A stretch of DNA of 64,000 nucleotides from Hymenobacter sp. UV11 (GTDB lineage: Bacteria > Bacteroidota > Bacteroidia > Cytophagales > Hymenobacteraceae): NCBI RefSeq assembly GCF_004684095.1, contig NZ_SRII01000003.1:124001-188000 (forward strand), given 5' to 3'. Positions within the stretch are counted from its first letter, which is position 1, and each line of letters starts with the position of its first letter. The notes under the pieces were generated by a model. That model was not told where the DNA came from, searched no databases, and was given only the letters and a program-made list of their open reading frames with translations. The translations under genes and the position numbers were made by a program. This document shows positions 8,656 through 16,529 of this stretch, in pieces.

Positions 8656-9933
8656 TCAGCGCTCCAGCAGGATTTCCGAACCTAAAATCACCACGTCTAC
8701 CCGGCCTTTCAGCGTCTGGTCGATGAAGGGCGTGTTCTGGGATTTGGATTTCATGAATTCCCGCGTGAAGGTCGTTTCCGCTTCGGTATCGAACAGAACG
8801 CAGTTGGCTTCTTGGCCGACTTCGATGGCGGCTACCGGCAGGCCCATCAGGCGGCGGGGCTCCGCCGAATAGCGCTTCACCACCACGTCCCATCCAAATT
8901 TTCCGGGCTCGACGAAGTGGTGATGAAGCGAGACAAGGGCCGTATCCAGGCCGGTAATGCCATTGGGCGCGCTGATAAAATCCTGGGCTTTTTCGAACGG
9001 CGTGTGCGGCGCATGGTCGGTGGCAATGAGGTCGAATACCCCTTCAATGAGTCCTTCCAGCAGCGCATCACAATCGGCCTGCGTCCGCAGCGGCGGGTTC
9101 ATCTTGTAGTTCGTGTCGTAGTCGCCAATGTGCTCGTCGGTGAACAGCAGGTGGTGCGGCATCACTTCCGCCGTCACCTTCACATCGCCGCGCGATTTCC
9201 ACCAGCGGATGGTTTCCATGCCGAGCTTGCTGGACACGTGCTGGATGTGCACGTGTGCGCCCGCCGCGTGGGCCAGGCGGATGTCGCGGTCAATAATAAT
9301 TTCCTCCGCGCACGCCGGCGAGCCCTTGATGCCAAGCCGGTAGCTCATCACCCCTTCGTTCAGAGCGCGTGGCCCGGCCAGCTCCGATACCTCGCAGTGG
9401 CTGGCAAAAAACATCCCAAACTCGGTGGCGTACTGCATCGCCCGCAGCAGCACTGCTGGGTCGGCGGTGGTGTCCCCGTCGTCGGTGAGCATTTTCACGC
9501 CGAGTCCGCGCATGCCCTCGATTTCCGCCAGCTCCTTGCCCTCGCGGTTCTTGGTGACGCAGCCGGAGGTGTACACCGGAATACGGGACCGGTGCTTGGC
9601 ATTTTCCAGCACGGTGGCTATCGCAGTCGCCGAGTCGAGCGCCGGGCGGGTATTCGGCATCATGACCACGCCGGTAATGCCGCCGTTGATGGCCGCTTCG
9701 CTCCCGGTAGTGATAGTTTCCTTGTTTTCAAACCCTGGGGCGCGGAAATGGACGTGGGCATCGAACATGCCGGGCATAAGAACCCGGCCGCGCGCGTCGA
9801 TGACCCGGGCACCCTCGGGAATGGCCAGGTTGCTGCCGATGTCCTGAATTTTTCCTTCGACAATCAGGACATCGCCCTCGATAAGTACGGGTGAATTTTC
9901 GGAGGCGATGCGGGCGTTTTGAAGGAGAAGCAT
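8656..9933 (-). CDS. pyrC: Dihydroorotase
   Basis: Third enzyme of de novo pyrimidine synthesis: it cyclises carbamoyl-aspartate to dihydroorotate in the cytoplasm. The protein has 425 residues. Metal-binding motifs of the amidohydrolase superfamily are visible: DAHVHFRAPG near residue 55, SHCE, IQHVSS and the C-terminal ATDHAPHT. The substrate-binding stretch MMPNTRP is present. I start at the ATG at 9933 (MLLLQNARIASENSPVLIEG), which fits the family N-terminus. The longer upstream frame to 10200 runs into pyrB and is not used. It is cotranscribed with pyrB, whose stop is 98 bases upstream. Length and motifs are normal for a stand-alone active dihydroorotase. Confidence 0.95.
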   Translation of the reverse strand: MLLLQNARIASENSPVLIEGDVLIVEGKIQDIGSNLAIPEGARVIDARGRVLMPGMFDAHVHFRAPGFENKETITTGSEAAINGGITGVVMMPNTRPALDSATAIATVLENAKHRSRIPVYTSGCVTKNREGKELAEIEGMRGLGVKMLTDDGDTTADPAVLLRAMQYATEFGMFFASHCEVSELAGPRALNEGVMSYRLGIKGSPACAEEIIIDRDIRLAHAAGAHVHIQHVSSKLGMETIRWWKSRGDVKVTAEVMPHHLLFTDEHIGDYDTNYKMNPPLRTQADCDALLEGLIEGVFDLIATDHAPHTPFEKAQDFISAPNGITGLDTALVSLHHHFVEPGKFGWDVVVKRYSAEPRRLMGLPVAAIEVGQEANCVLFDTEAETTFTREFMKSKSQNTPFIDQTLKGRVDVVILGSEILLER

Positions 9934-10031
9934 GGCTGGATGAGTGCTGTAAACCGGCAAGGGGGGGGTAGGGATATTTGGGCTAGTGAAGAAGAAAATA
10001 CACGGGCGGCACCAGCCGCCGCTTGCGCCGC

Positions 10032-11012
10032 TTAGGACGTAAGCAGCGCTGAACCAGCGCGCTGCCGCGCGACATACGATTCCTGCCGCGGAAACTCCCC
10101 GCCCGGCGTGAGCCAGTCGAGCACGGCCATGCGAATGGAAATCCCGTTTTCGACCTGGTTGGTGATGAGGCTGCGCTCGTAGTCCATGACGGCGTCGCAC
10201 AGCTCGACCCCCCGGTTCACGGGGCCGGGGTGCATGATGTAGAGGCCGCGGTCGCGGATTTCCGCCAGCCGGGTATTAGTGATGCCGTAGACCCGGTGGT
10301 ATTCGCGGAGGCTGGGAAAAAATTGCACGTCCTGGCGCTCCATCTGCACACGGAGCAGGTATACCACATCGGGCGCCCAGGCCATGGCCGCCTCGTAGTC
10401 GGTGAAGCGGGGGATGGTGGCCGGGCCGTATTTGGGCACCAGCGACCCCGGGCCGAGATAAGCAACCTCAACGCCCAGCTTTTGCAGCAGGGTGCTGGTA
10501 GAGCGCGCAACGCGGGAGTGGAGAATATCGCCGATGATGAGGACTTTTTTGCCCCTGGGGTCAGGAAATTTTTCCCTGATGGTGAAGGCGTCCAGCAAAG
10601 CCTGGGTAGGGTGCTCATGCGCCCCGTCGCCGGCATTGATGACCGACGCTGTGGTTTGGCGGGCAATCATGCCGGGCAGGCCGGAGTGGCTGTGGCGAAC
10701 GACGATGTAGTCGGTCCGCATGGCCTGGAGCGTCTCGATGGTCTCGCGCACCGACTCGCCCTTGGTGATGGAGGAGTGGGCGACGTCGAAATTCGTCACC
10801 TCCGCCGAGAGGCGTTTGGCCGCGACCTCGAAGGAAGAGTGCGTCCGGGTGCTGGCCTCGTAGAACAGCATGAGCACGGACTTGCCCTCGAGGGCGGGGA
10901 TTTTTTTCACCGAGTGGGCGAACAATTTTTTAAAGGACGTGGATTGGTCGAGCAGGAACTCGATTTCCTCACGGTGAAGGGATGCGATGTCGAGCAGGTC
11001 TTTACGTGCCAT
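10032..11012 (-). CDS. pyrB: Aspartate carbamoyltransferase catalytic chain
   Basis: Second enzyme of pyrimidine synthesis, joining carbamoyl phosphate and aspartate. The protein has 326 residues. The carbamoyl phosphate loop EASTRTHSSFE lies at about 53-63. The carbamate-site segment HEHPTQALLDAFTI and the aspartate-binding segment HPGPVNRGVEL are both present. No pyrI or pyrR gene lies next to it in this window. The ATG at 11012 gives the standard N-terminus (ARKDLLDIASL). It heads a two-gene pyrB-pyrC unit on the minus strand. A hairpin terminator and a structured region lie 210-400 bases upstream and may be an attenuating leader or an independent RNA. Confidence 0.96.
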   Translation of the reverse strand: MARKDLLDIASLHREEIEFLLDQSTSFKKLFAHSVKKIPALEGKSVLMLFYEASTRTHSSFEVAAKRLSAEVTNFDVAHSSITKGESVRETIETLQAMRTDYIVVRHSHSGLPGMIARQTTASVINAGDGAHEHPTQALLDAFTIREKFPDPRGKKVLIIGDILHSRVARSTSTLLQKLGVEVAYLGPGSLVPKYGPATIPRFTDYEAAMAWAPDVVYLLRVQMERQDVQFFPSLREYHRVYGITNTRLAEIRDRGLYIMHPGPVNRGVELCDAVMDYERSLITNQVENGISIRMAVLDWLTPGGEFPRQESYVARQRAGSALLTS

Positions 11013-11220
11013 ACCGGAGTGGAGGAAAAGTGAGGTTGACTAGCTAAAACGGACTAGGTGAAGCAGTATCTGCCCCTACCCATGCCGGGGAAACCGGCTA
11101 CCGGTGTGGGCCGCGGTGATGGTGGCAGCTATGGTTAGGGGAGCGGGTGTTAGCGTCCAGGGGGGGTAGGGGGTTGCTGGCTGAAAGGATTACCAGGCAG
11201 CAGGTAACGAACTCAACGGG

Positions 11221-11400
11221 CATAAAAAAACCGTTTCGGAGTCCGAAACGGTGGCGGGGCAACACTCAGAAAAAACAACGGAAATGCCAAAGGCAAAATC
11301 AGGAAAACCAATGGTGGCGAAGACCTTCCGGGCCACTCGCGGCTCCCTGCTAAGCAGGGTCCCGCGCTTCGTTAACAGGTTTTTTGGTTGAAGCACGGTG
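11221..11400 (-). ncRNA. Candidate structured small RNA or pyrB leader
   Basis: On the minus strand this stretch starts just after a TAGCTTTG box (11401-11408), which fits the Bacteroidota -7 consensus TAnnTTTG. It ends at a clear intrinsic terminator (CCGTTTCGGA/TCCGAAACGG plus a T7 run, about 11221-11252). Between them are two stable hairpins: CCCTGC-TTA-GCAGGG (about 11344-11358) within a longer CGG/CCG-closed stem, and GTGGC/GCCAC (about 11315-11337). These could be enclosed by an AACCAA/TTGGTT pairing. The reading frame through it has no credible protein. It does not match 4.5S RNA or tmRNA by eye. It could be an unlisted sRNA, 6S-like RNA or an attenuator for pyrB. Confidence 0.5.
11222..11252 (-). 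terminator. Intrinsic terminator upstream of pyrB
   Basis: Ten-base-pair perfect stem CCGTTTCGGA/TCCGAAACGG followed on the minus strand by seven T. It must end a transcript that begins upstream of pyrB, because no gene ends here on that strand except the IS3 remnant. Confidence 0.85.
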
Positions 11401-11531
11401 CAAAGCTACGGCATTGTTACGTATCCTTTGAGCATAGTAGGAAAGAATTTCCGTTGAGGCGAACGTACCAAAGCGCCTTTATTCAAGGTGCTATACAGAA
11501 GCGTTTCGGGCCGGTTGGCGCCTTAGACGTC

Positions 11532-12450
11532 GGTTAAAAGTAGGGTCCTAAAGTCAAACGCGCGTCGGCTAAGTCGGCAAAAACCGGCCATTCCCAGCGT
11601 TCAAGCTCTTCGGTTTTGAAGCGCGACCACAAGCTTTCTGCTTGGGCATTATCGTAGCAGTCGCCGCGTCGGCTCTGCGAACGAAGGGCTCGGTGCTGGT
11701 GCAACAGGGCGCGGTAGGCGTTACCGCAGTACTGCCCGCCGCGGTCGAGGTGAGTGATGAATTCCGGGGTAGGCGGTTGGGCGCGCAACGCAAGCTATGC
11801 GCCGAATAGGTCGTGCGCGGGGTGTAAGCCTTGGGCTGGAGCGCGTGCCGGCCCCGGCGGCGCATGGCCGTGCGCAGGCGCTGATGGCCCGCCCGGTGCC
11901 CTTTTTGGCGCAAGGCCACCTGGAGGCGGCGGGTGCCGTAGCGGCGTTTGTAGACGTTAACTACCTTGACCAGCGCTGTTTCCCAGGCCGGTGATTCGCT
12001 GCTCACTGCCCGTTGCGGGCCTTGTTGCCAGGCATAAAAGCCGCTGGCCGGCACGCCCGGCACCTGGCAGAGCTGGCGCATGGGGTAGTGGTCGCGCTCG
12101 GCGGCGATAAAGCGGTAGTGGCTCGTGGCGTCTCGGTCTGCGAGAGCCTGCGCTCATAGCAGGCAACTGGCAATGGCTTTTTTTGAAATTTCCAGTTCCT
12201 GCGCCTGCCGCCGGGCCAGGGCCCGCAACTGGCGCAGTTCGGCGGCCGTGGCCGGGTCCAGGGCGGCCCCCAACGCGGCGGCCACCGGCGTTGGGGCGGC
12301 TTTCTGCCACTGGCAGATGCGCTTCGGGTCGATATTGAGCGCTCGTGCAGCGGCTTGAGTCGAGCGGCTTTGCTCGGCCAGGCGCAAGGCTTCGGCACGG
12401 AAAGGCGCATCGTACCTGCGGCGTTTAGCAGGTTTTGGCGTGTCTTTCAT
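11532..12450 (-). mobile_element. Decayed IS3-family insertion sequence
   Basis: OrfA (12450-12154, 98 residues) has the helix-turn-helix region typical of IS3 OrfA (YDAPFRAEALRLAEQSRSTQ) and ends at a TGA. The same frame continues past the TGA as SHYRFIAAERDHYPMRQLCQ, then VPGVPASGFYAWQQ and KRRYGTRRLQVALRQKG, which is the OrfB N-terminal half. OrfB is then broken by a deletion and frame change. The part with the first catalytic Asp is missing. The rest resumes as EFITHLDRGGQYCGNAYRAL and GDCYDNAQAESLWSRFKTEE. It is cut off within a few codons of the IS-end motif GGTTAAAAGTAGGGTCC at 11532. Transposition activity is not expected. Confidence 0.8.
12154..12450 (-). CDS. IS3-family transposase OrfA (in a dead element)
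   Basis: 98-residue DNA-binding subunit of an IS3-type transposase. It has the helix-turn-helix motif (STQAAARALNIDPKRICQWQ, about 30-49) and a C-terminal leucine-rich coiled region (ELRQLRALARRQAQELEI). The A7 run near its end (12178-12184) is the kind of slippery site used for OrfAB fusion. Here, however, the downstream OrfB is in the same frame behind a TGA and is itself deleted. The protein may still be made but should have no function in transposition. Confidence 0.7.
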   Translation of the reverse strand: MKDTPKPAKRRRYDAPFRAEALRLAEQSRSTQAAARALNIDPKRICQWQKAAPTPVAAALGAALDPATAAELRQLRALARRQAQELEISKKAIASCLL

Positions 12451-12489
12451 GACGAAGGAAATATACTACCCCGTTCTGTCCAGGTCTAC

Positions 12490-12779
12490 CCGACTACCTC
12501 AGAGACTATCTGGGGGCCGTGGTAGCAGCTTGCCAACCCCGCCGGTGGTCCTGATGCCGACTCGACCTTCCACTCGCAGAGCACTTATATTCTGCCGGTG
12601 GCGGGTAAAAGCATGCCTTCATTTTTAGGGCCGACCACTGGACGCCCAAGAATCCCATCGACGGCGGTTACATCTGGTTGCCGCTGAGCTTTGAGGGCCA
12701 GCAGCCGCGCTTACAGTGGCACGACTGCTGGAACCTGGGCATATTCGACCAGCCCAAGGTCCGGGCTCTGAACCCCTAG
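12490..12779 (+). pseudogene. C-terminal remnant of a second GH43-type glycosidase
   Basis: After the IS3 remnant the plus strand encodes SIWGPW, an in-frame TAG, then QLANPAGGPDADSTFHSQST and YILPVAGKS. A frameshift near 12614 leads into AFIFRADHWTPKNPIDGGYI, WLPLSFEGQQPRLQWHDCWN and LGIFDQPKVRALNP before a stop at 12777. That series (GPW, a THSQST-like segment, RW-PKN, WLPL and a final W-D-W-L-F) is the usual end of Bacteroidota family 43 beta-glycosidases. The catalytic Asp/Glu residues lie further upstream and are gone, probably removed with the IS insertion. It differs from the remnant at 4688-5378, which ends in discoidin/Fn3 domains. Confidence 0.65.
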
Positions 12780-13309
12780 CCCGCGCCCGGCCGGCTATCT
12801 CGGGCCAACCAGGATGAGCAGCAGCTAAAAATAATTAATTATTTGTCTAATAAATAGTTAGGAGATATGGGCTGAAAAATAAAGGCGAATTTACCCCCCT
12901 TATTTACTTAAAAAGCCCTTGCTTTCTTCCTGCCAGGGTCAATACTTTTGAGCAGGCTACCTGGCTGGAATAGCGGCTTTTTCTACGTCGCTGGTTGCAA
13001 TCAAATTTGCCTGGCGCGGTGCGCTTTCACGATGACTCTTTTCTCCCACCCAGGCTGCTTCAGCCACTTTTTCAGGCCCTATGGAGGTCAATGCGGTACG
13101 TTTATGGGAACATACACATCCAGGGGCATCGCTGCGCCAGCTGGCCTGGTCTGCCTATGCCAAAGGTCCGCCGGATAAGAACATAGCCCGGAATGGCACC
13201 AGATGCCCCACTGCTGGCGAGAACTAAAAACTGACCTGTTGCAGCGGCTTGCCGACCTGTAATTTCTGCTGTCTGCCTTTACTATTCCCACCCATCTTAC
13301 GCTGTTTGT
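12780..13309. other. Gene-free leader region of the first SusC gene
   Basis: The first 80 bases are G+C-rich. They are followed by an A+T-rich tract (12830-12920) with AATAATTAATTATTTG. A promoter candidate lies at 12919-12950. The remaining 350 bases before the SusC start have no credible gene and would form a long 5' untranslated region if that promoter is used. Confidence 0.45.
12919..12950 (+). promoter_or_regulatory. Bacteroidota-type promoter candidate for the first susCD unit
   Basis: TTG at 12919 and TACTTTTG at 12943-12950 (fits TAnnTTTG), spaced about 21 bases apart. It is the best match upstream of the SusC gene at 13310 but implies a leader of about 350 bases. Confidence 0.4.
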
Positions 13310-16300
13310 ATGTCAAACCTTTCTTCACTCAAATCCTGCTCGCTTTTGCTGGTCTGCGCTTTCCCTCCCGCGCTGGCCCTCGCAAAAAGTACCGCTGCAG
13401 CGGCTGCTTTTAGTAAGCCGGCAATACCTTCAAAAAAGAGTGGTTTTTTGCCTGTGGTTACGCAATCATTTGTAGATAACTACCTGCTGGCTAACGCTTA
13501 CGCTGCGCAGGCACCACTGCCCGTAAAAGGCAGGGTAGTAGGCCCAAACAATGAAAGCATTCCCGGCGCTACGGTGGTGGTAAAAGGCACTACGCTCGGC
13601 ACTACCTCCGACGAGTCGGGTAATTTCAGTCTGAACCTGCCCGATGGCAATGCCACCCTGGTCATCTCGTCCATCGGTTTTGCTACCCAGGAAATTGCAG
13701 TGAATGGCCGGGCGACGCTGACCATTAGCTTACAAAACGATGTGAAAGCCCTCAACGACGTGGTGGTGGTAGGCTACGGCACGCAGCGGCGCGAAGATGT
13801 GACGGGCGCTATCTCGTCGATAAAAGCCGAGGACATTCGCACGCAGGGGTCCAATACGGTGCAGAAATCGTTGCAGGGCCGGGTCGCGGGCGTGCAGATT
13901 GAGTCGTCAGGCGGCGACCCGGGCTCGGGGGTGCGGGTGGTCATCCGGGGCGCCGGCTCGCTCAACAACAACAACCCGCTCTACATCGTGGACGGCGTGC
14001 AGGTGGATAACATCAACAACCTCCAGCCCACGGATATTGCGTCGTTTGATGTGCTGAAGGATGCCTCGGCGGCGGCCATCTACGGCTCGCGCGCGGCCAA
14101 TGGCGTTATTCTCATTACTACGAAAGGCGGCAAAAAAGGCGAAAACCGCCTTGACTTCAACGCCTATTACGGCGTGCAGCAGCAAGCTAAGAAAATTGAC
14201 GTGCTGAATGCCTCGCAGTGGGCCACCGTCAGCAACGCCGCGCACGACAATGCGGGCCTACCCCGGCTCGACATTGCCAAGAACCCCGAAACCCTGGGCG
14301 CTGGTACCGACTGGCAAAAGGAAATCTACCGCACCGCGCCCATGCAGAACTACACGCTGGGCGCCAGCGGGGGTAGCGACAACTTCACCTATAGCCTGTC
14401 GGGCGGCTACCTCGACCAGCAGGGCATCGTCAAGAAAACGGATTACGACCGCTGGAACCTGCGCCTGAAAACGGACTTCACCAAAGGCCGGGTGCGCATT
14501 GGCGAAACGATTATCCTGACCCGGGAATACTGGCGCGGCATGGCCGGTGGCTGGGGCGGCCAGGGCGGCAACCCCGTTGGCTCGGCCCTGAAAATGATTC
14601 CGGTGTTTCAGGTGTATGACCCCACGGCGGTGGGCGGCTACGGCGGCGCCTATGGCCCCGTAACCAACATTGCCAACCCCGTGGCGCAGCTGAACCTGGA
14701 GGTGCCGGAAACCAGAAGCACCACCGCCATTCTGAATGGCTTTGCGGAAGTTTCGATTGTAGACGGCCTGAAATACCGGCTTAACCTGGGCTACACCAGC
14801 ACGTTCGGCTCCTATAGCGACTACGCCTACCCGTACACCGTGGGAACGCTGTTCAACAACGCTGACCCCGATTTAGCGCAGAATAAAAGTGAGCGTAACT
14901 ACTTTCTGCAGGAGCACACCCTGAACTACAGCAAAGTATTCGGCAAGCACAATGTGCAGGCGCTGGTGGGCTACACCTACCAGGATACGAAGTACAACGC
15001 GCTGAGCGGCTCGAAGAGCGGAATGCCCAACGGCATTCAGGTCCTCGACGCTGGCACCACCAACATTGCCAGCGGCGGCTACGCCTACGAGAGCGTGCTG
15101 CTTTCGTACCTGGGCCGGCTGGTGTATTCCTATGATAACCGCTACGTGGTAACCGGCACGTTCCGCCGCGATGGCTCCTCGCGCTTTGGGCCGGCCTATA
15201 AATACGGCAACTTCCCATCGGTGGCCCTGGCCTGGAACGTGGTGAACGAGAGCTTCTTTAAGCCGCTGGAAGGGGTGATAACCAACCTGAAAATCCGGGG
15301 TAGCTATGGCATCCTGGGCAACCAGGAAATCCCGGACTACCGGTACGTGCCGCTCATCAGCGCAAACACGAACTACGTGATTGGCCAGACGCAGCAGCTG
15401 TGGCCCGGCGCTATCCAAACTGCTTTTGCTACCCCCGACATTAAGTGGGAAACCTCCAAAACCTTTGATATCGGCACGGATTGGGGCTTTCTGGACAACA
15501 AGCTGAACCTGACGGCCGACTACTTCGTGCGCCGCAACTCCGACATTCTGCTGCAGGTGCCGATTCCGCTGTCCTCGGGGGCCAGCGGCACGAGCCCCTA
15601 CATTAACGCGGGCCAAATCACGAACAAAGGCATAGAAACCGCCTTGACGTACAACAACAAAGTCGGCGAGTTCAACTACCAGCTAACGGGTACGTTCACG
15701 GCCATCCAGAACAACGTGGACTTTCTGGGCACCGGCACGCAGCAGATTTCGGGCGGGCAGCCCACGCACCACGGCGCGTCGGCCACCATTACGCAGGCCG
15801 GCGGCCCGGTGGGCGCTTTTTACCTGATTAAAACGGCTGGCATCTTCAACTCGCAGGATGAGATAAATGCCTATAACGTAGATGGCAAGCTCGTGCAGCC
15901 CGGCGCCAAGCCCGGCGATGTGAAGTTTGTGGATGCCAACGGCGACGGCCAGATTGACCAGAACGACCGGCAGTACTGCGGCAGCCCTACCCCCAAGTTT
16001 ACCTACGGCTTCGGCAGCAACGCTTCCTGGCGCAGCTTCGATTTGAGCTTCTTTTTCCAGGGCACCTACGGCAACAAAATCTACAATGGCGCCCGCGAGG
16101 ATTTGGAGAGCATGAGTGTGGAAGCCAACTACTCGCCTGCCACGCTCAATGCCTGGACGCCCGACCACCACACGGATTTTCCGCGCGCCGTTATCAACGA
16201 CCCCAACCTGAATGCCCAGACCTCGGACCGGTTTCTGGAAAGCGGCTCCTACCTGCGCCTGCGCACGCTGCAGCTCGGCTACACCCTGTCGAAAGGCGTG

Positions 16301-16510
16301 CTGAGCGCAATTAAGCTCAATAGCTGCCGTTTCTATATCAGCTTTGATAACCTGTTCACCATCACCAAGTACACGGGCTTCAACCCCGACCTGGGCCGCT
16401 ATAACGCCGGGGCAACGGGCGGGGGCATCCTCGACCGGGGCGTGGACTTTCCGCACGTTGCCTATCCGCTGGCCCGCACATCCCTGCTCGGGGTGCAGGT
16501 TTCGTTCTAA
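13310..16510 (+). CDS. SusC-like TonB-dependent outer-membrane transporter
   Basis: Outer-membrane glycan importer of 1066 residues, partner of the SusD downstream. After an N-terminal export region comes a carboxypeptidase-D-like domain (VKGRVVGPNNESIPGATVVV, about 69-150). The TonB box/plug entry follows at DVVVVGYGTQRREDVTGAIS. The plug signature GAGSLNNNNPLYIVDGVQVD and the DASAAAIYGSRAANGVI motif are present. The 22-strand barrel ends in an aromatic residue (LLGVQVSF). There is no STN domain, so it does not signal to an ECF sigma factor. The N-terminal region is unusually long for a signal peptide (nearly 65 residues before the first domain), so the start is the least certain part. It is separated from SusD by 19 bases. 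No intact enzyme gene lies next to this pair, so the substrate is unknown. Confidence 0.93.
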   Translation: MSNLSSLKSCSLLLVCAFPPALALAKSTAAAAAFSKPAIPSKKSGFLPVVTQSFVDNYLLANAYAAQAPLPVKGRVVGPNNESIPGATVVVKGTTLGTTSDESGNFSLNLPDGNATLVISSIGFATQEIAVNGRATLTISLQNDVKALNDVVVVGYGTQRREDVTGAISSIKAEDIRTQGSNTVQKSLQGRVAGVQIESSGGDPGSGVRVVIRGAGSLNNNNPLYIVDGVQVDNINNLQPTDIASFDVLKDASAAAIYGSRAANGVILITTKGGKKGENRLDFNAYYGVQQQAKKIDVLNASQWATVSNAAHDNAGLPRLDIAKNPETLGAGTDWQKEIYRTAPMQNYTLGASGGSDNFTYSLSGGYLDQQGIVKKTDYDRWNLRLKTDFTKGRVRIGETIILTREYWRGMAGGWGGQGGNPVGSALKMIPVFQVYDPTAVGGYGGAYGPVTNIANPVAQLNLEVPETRSTTAILNGFAEVSIVDGLKYRLNLGYTSTFGSYSDYAYPYTVGTLFNNADPDLAQNKSERNYFLQEHTLNYSKVFGKHNVQALVGYTYQDTKYNALSGSKSGMPNGIQVLDAGTTNIASGGYAYESVLLSYLGRLVYSYDNRYVVTGTFRRDGSSRFGPAYKYGNFPSVALAWNVVNESFFKPLEGVITNLKIRGSYGILGNQEIPDYRYVPLISANTNYVIGQTQQLWPGAIQTAFATPDIKWETSKTFDIGTDWGFLDNKLNLTADYFVRRNSDILLQVPIPLSSGASGTSPYINAGQITNKGIETALTYNNKVGEFNYQLTGTFTAIQNNVDFLGTGTQQISGGQPTHHGASATITQAGGPVGAFYLIKTAGIFNSQDEINAYNVDGKLVQPGAKPGDVKFVDANGDGQIDQNDRQYCGSPTPKFTYGFGSNASWRSFDLSFFFQGTYGNKIYNGAREDLESMSVEANYSPATLNAWTPDHHTDFPRAVINDPNLNAQTSDRFLESGSYLRLRTLQLGYTLSKGVLSAIKLNSCRFYISFDNLFTITKYTGFNPDLGRYNAGATGGGILDRGVDFPHVAYPLARTSLLGVQVSF

Positions 16511-16529
16511 CCTTTCTATTCCCACGATA

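Noticed and set aside
11190..11396. 68-codon minus-strand frame in the region upstream of pyrB
   Set aside because: It begins with a non-ATG codon, spans strong hairpins and a terminator and has no recognisable features. An RNA reading is more plausible.
16344..16529. Upstream extension of the first SusD frame
   Set aside because: It overlaps the end of SusC and would place the lipoprotein signal inside the protein.
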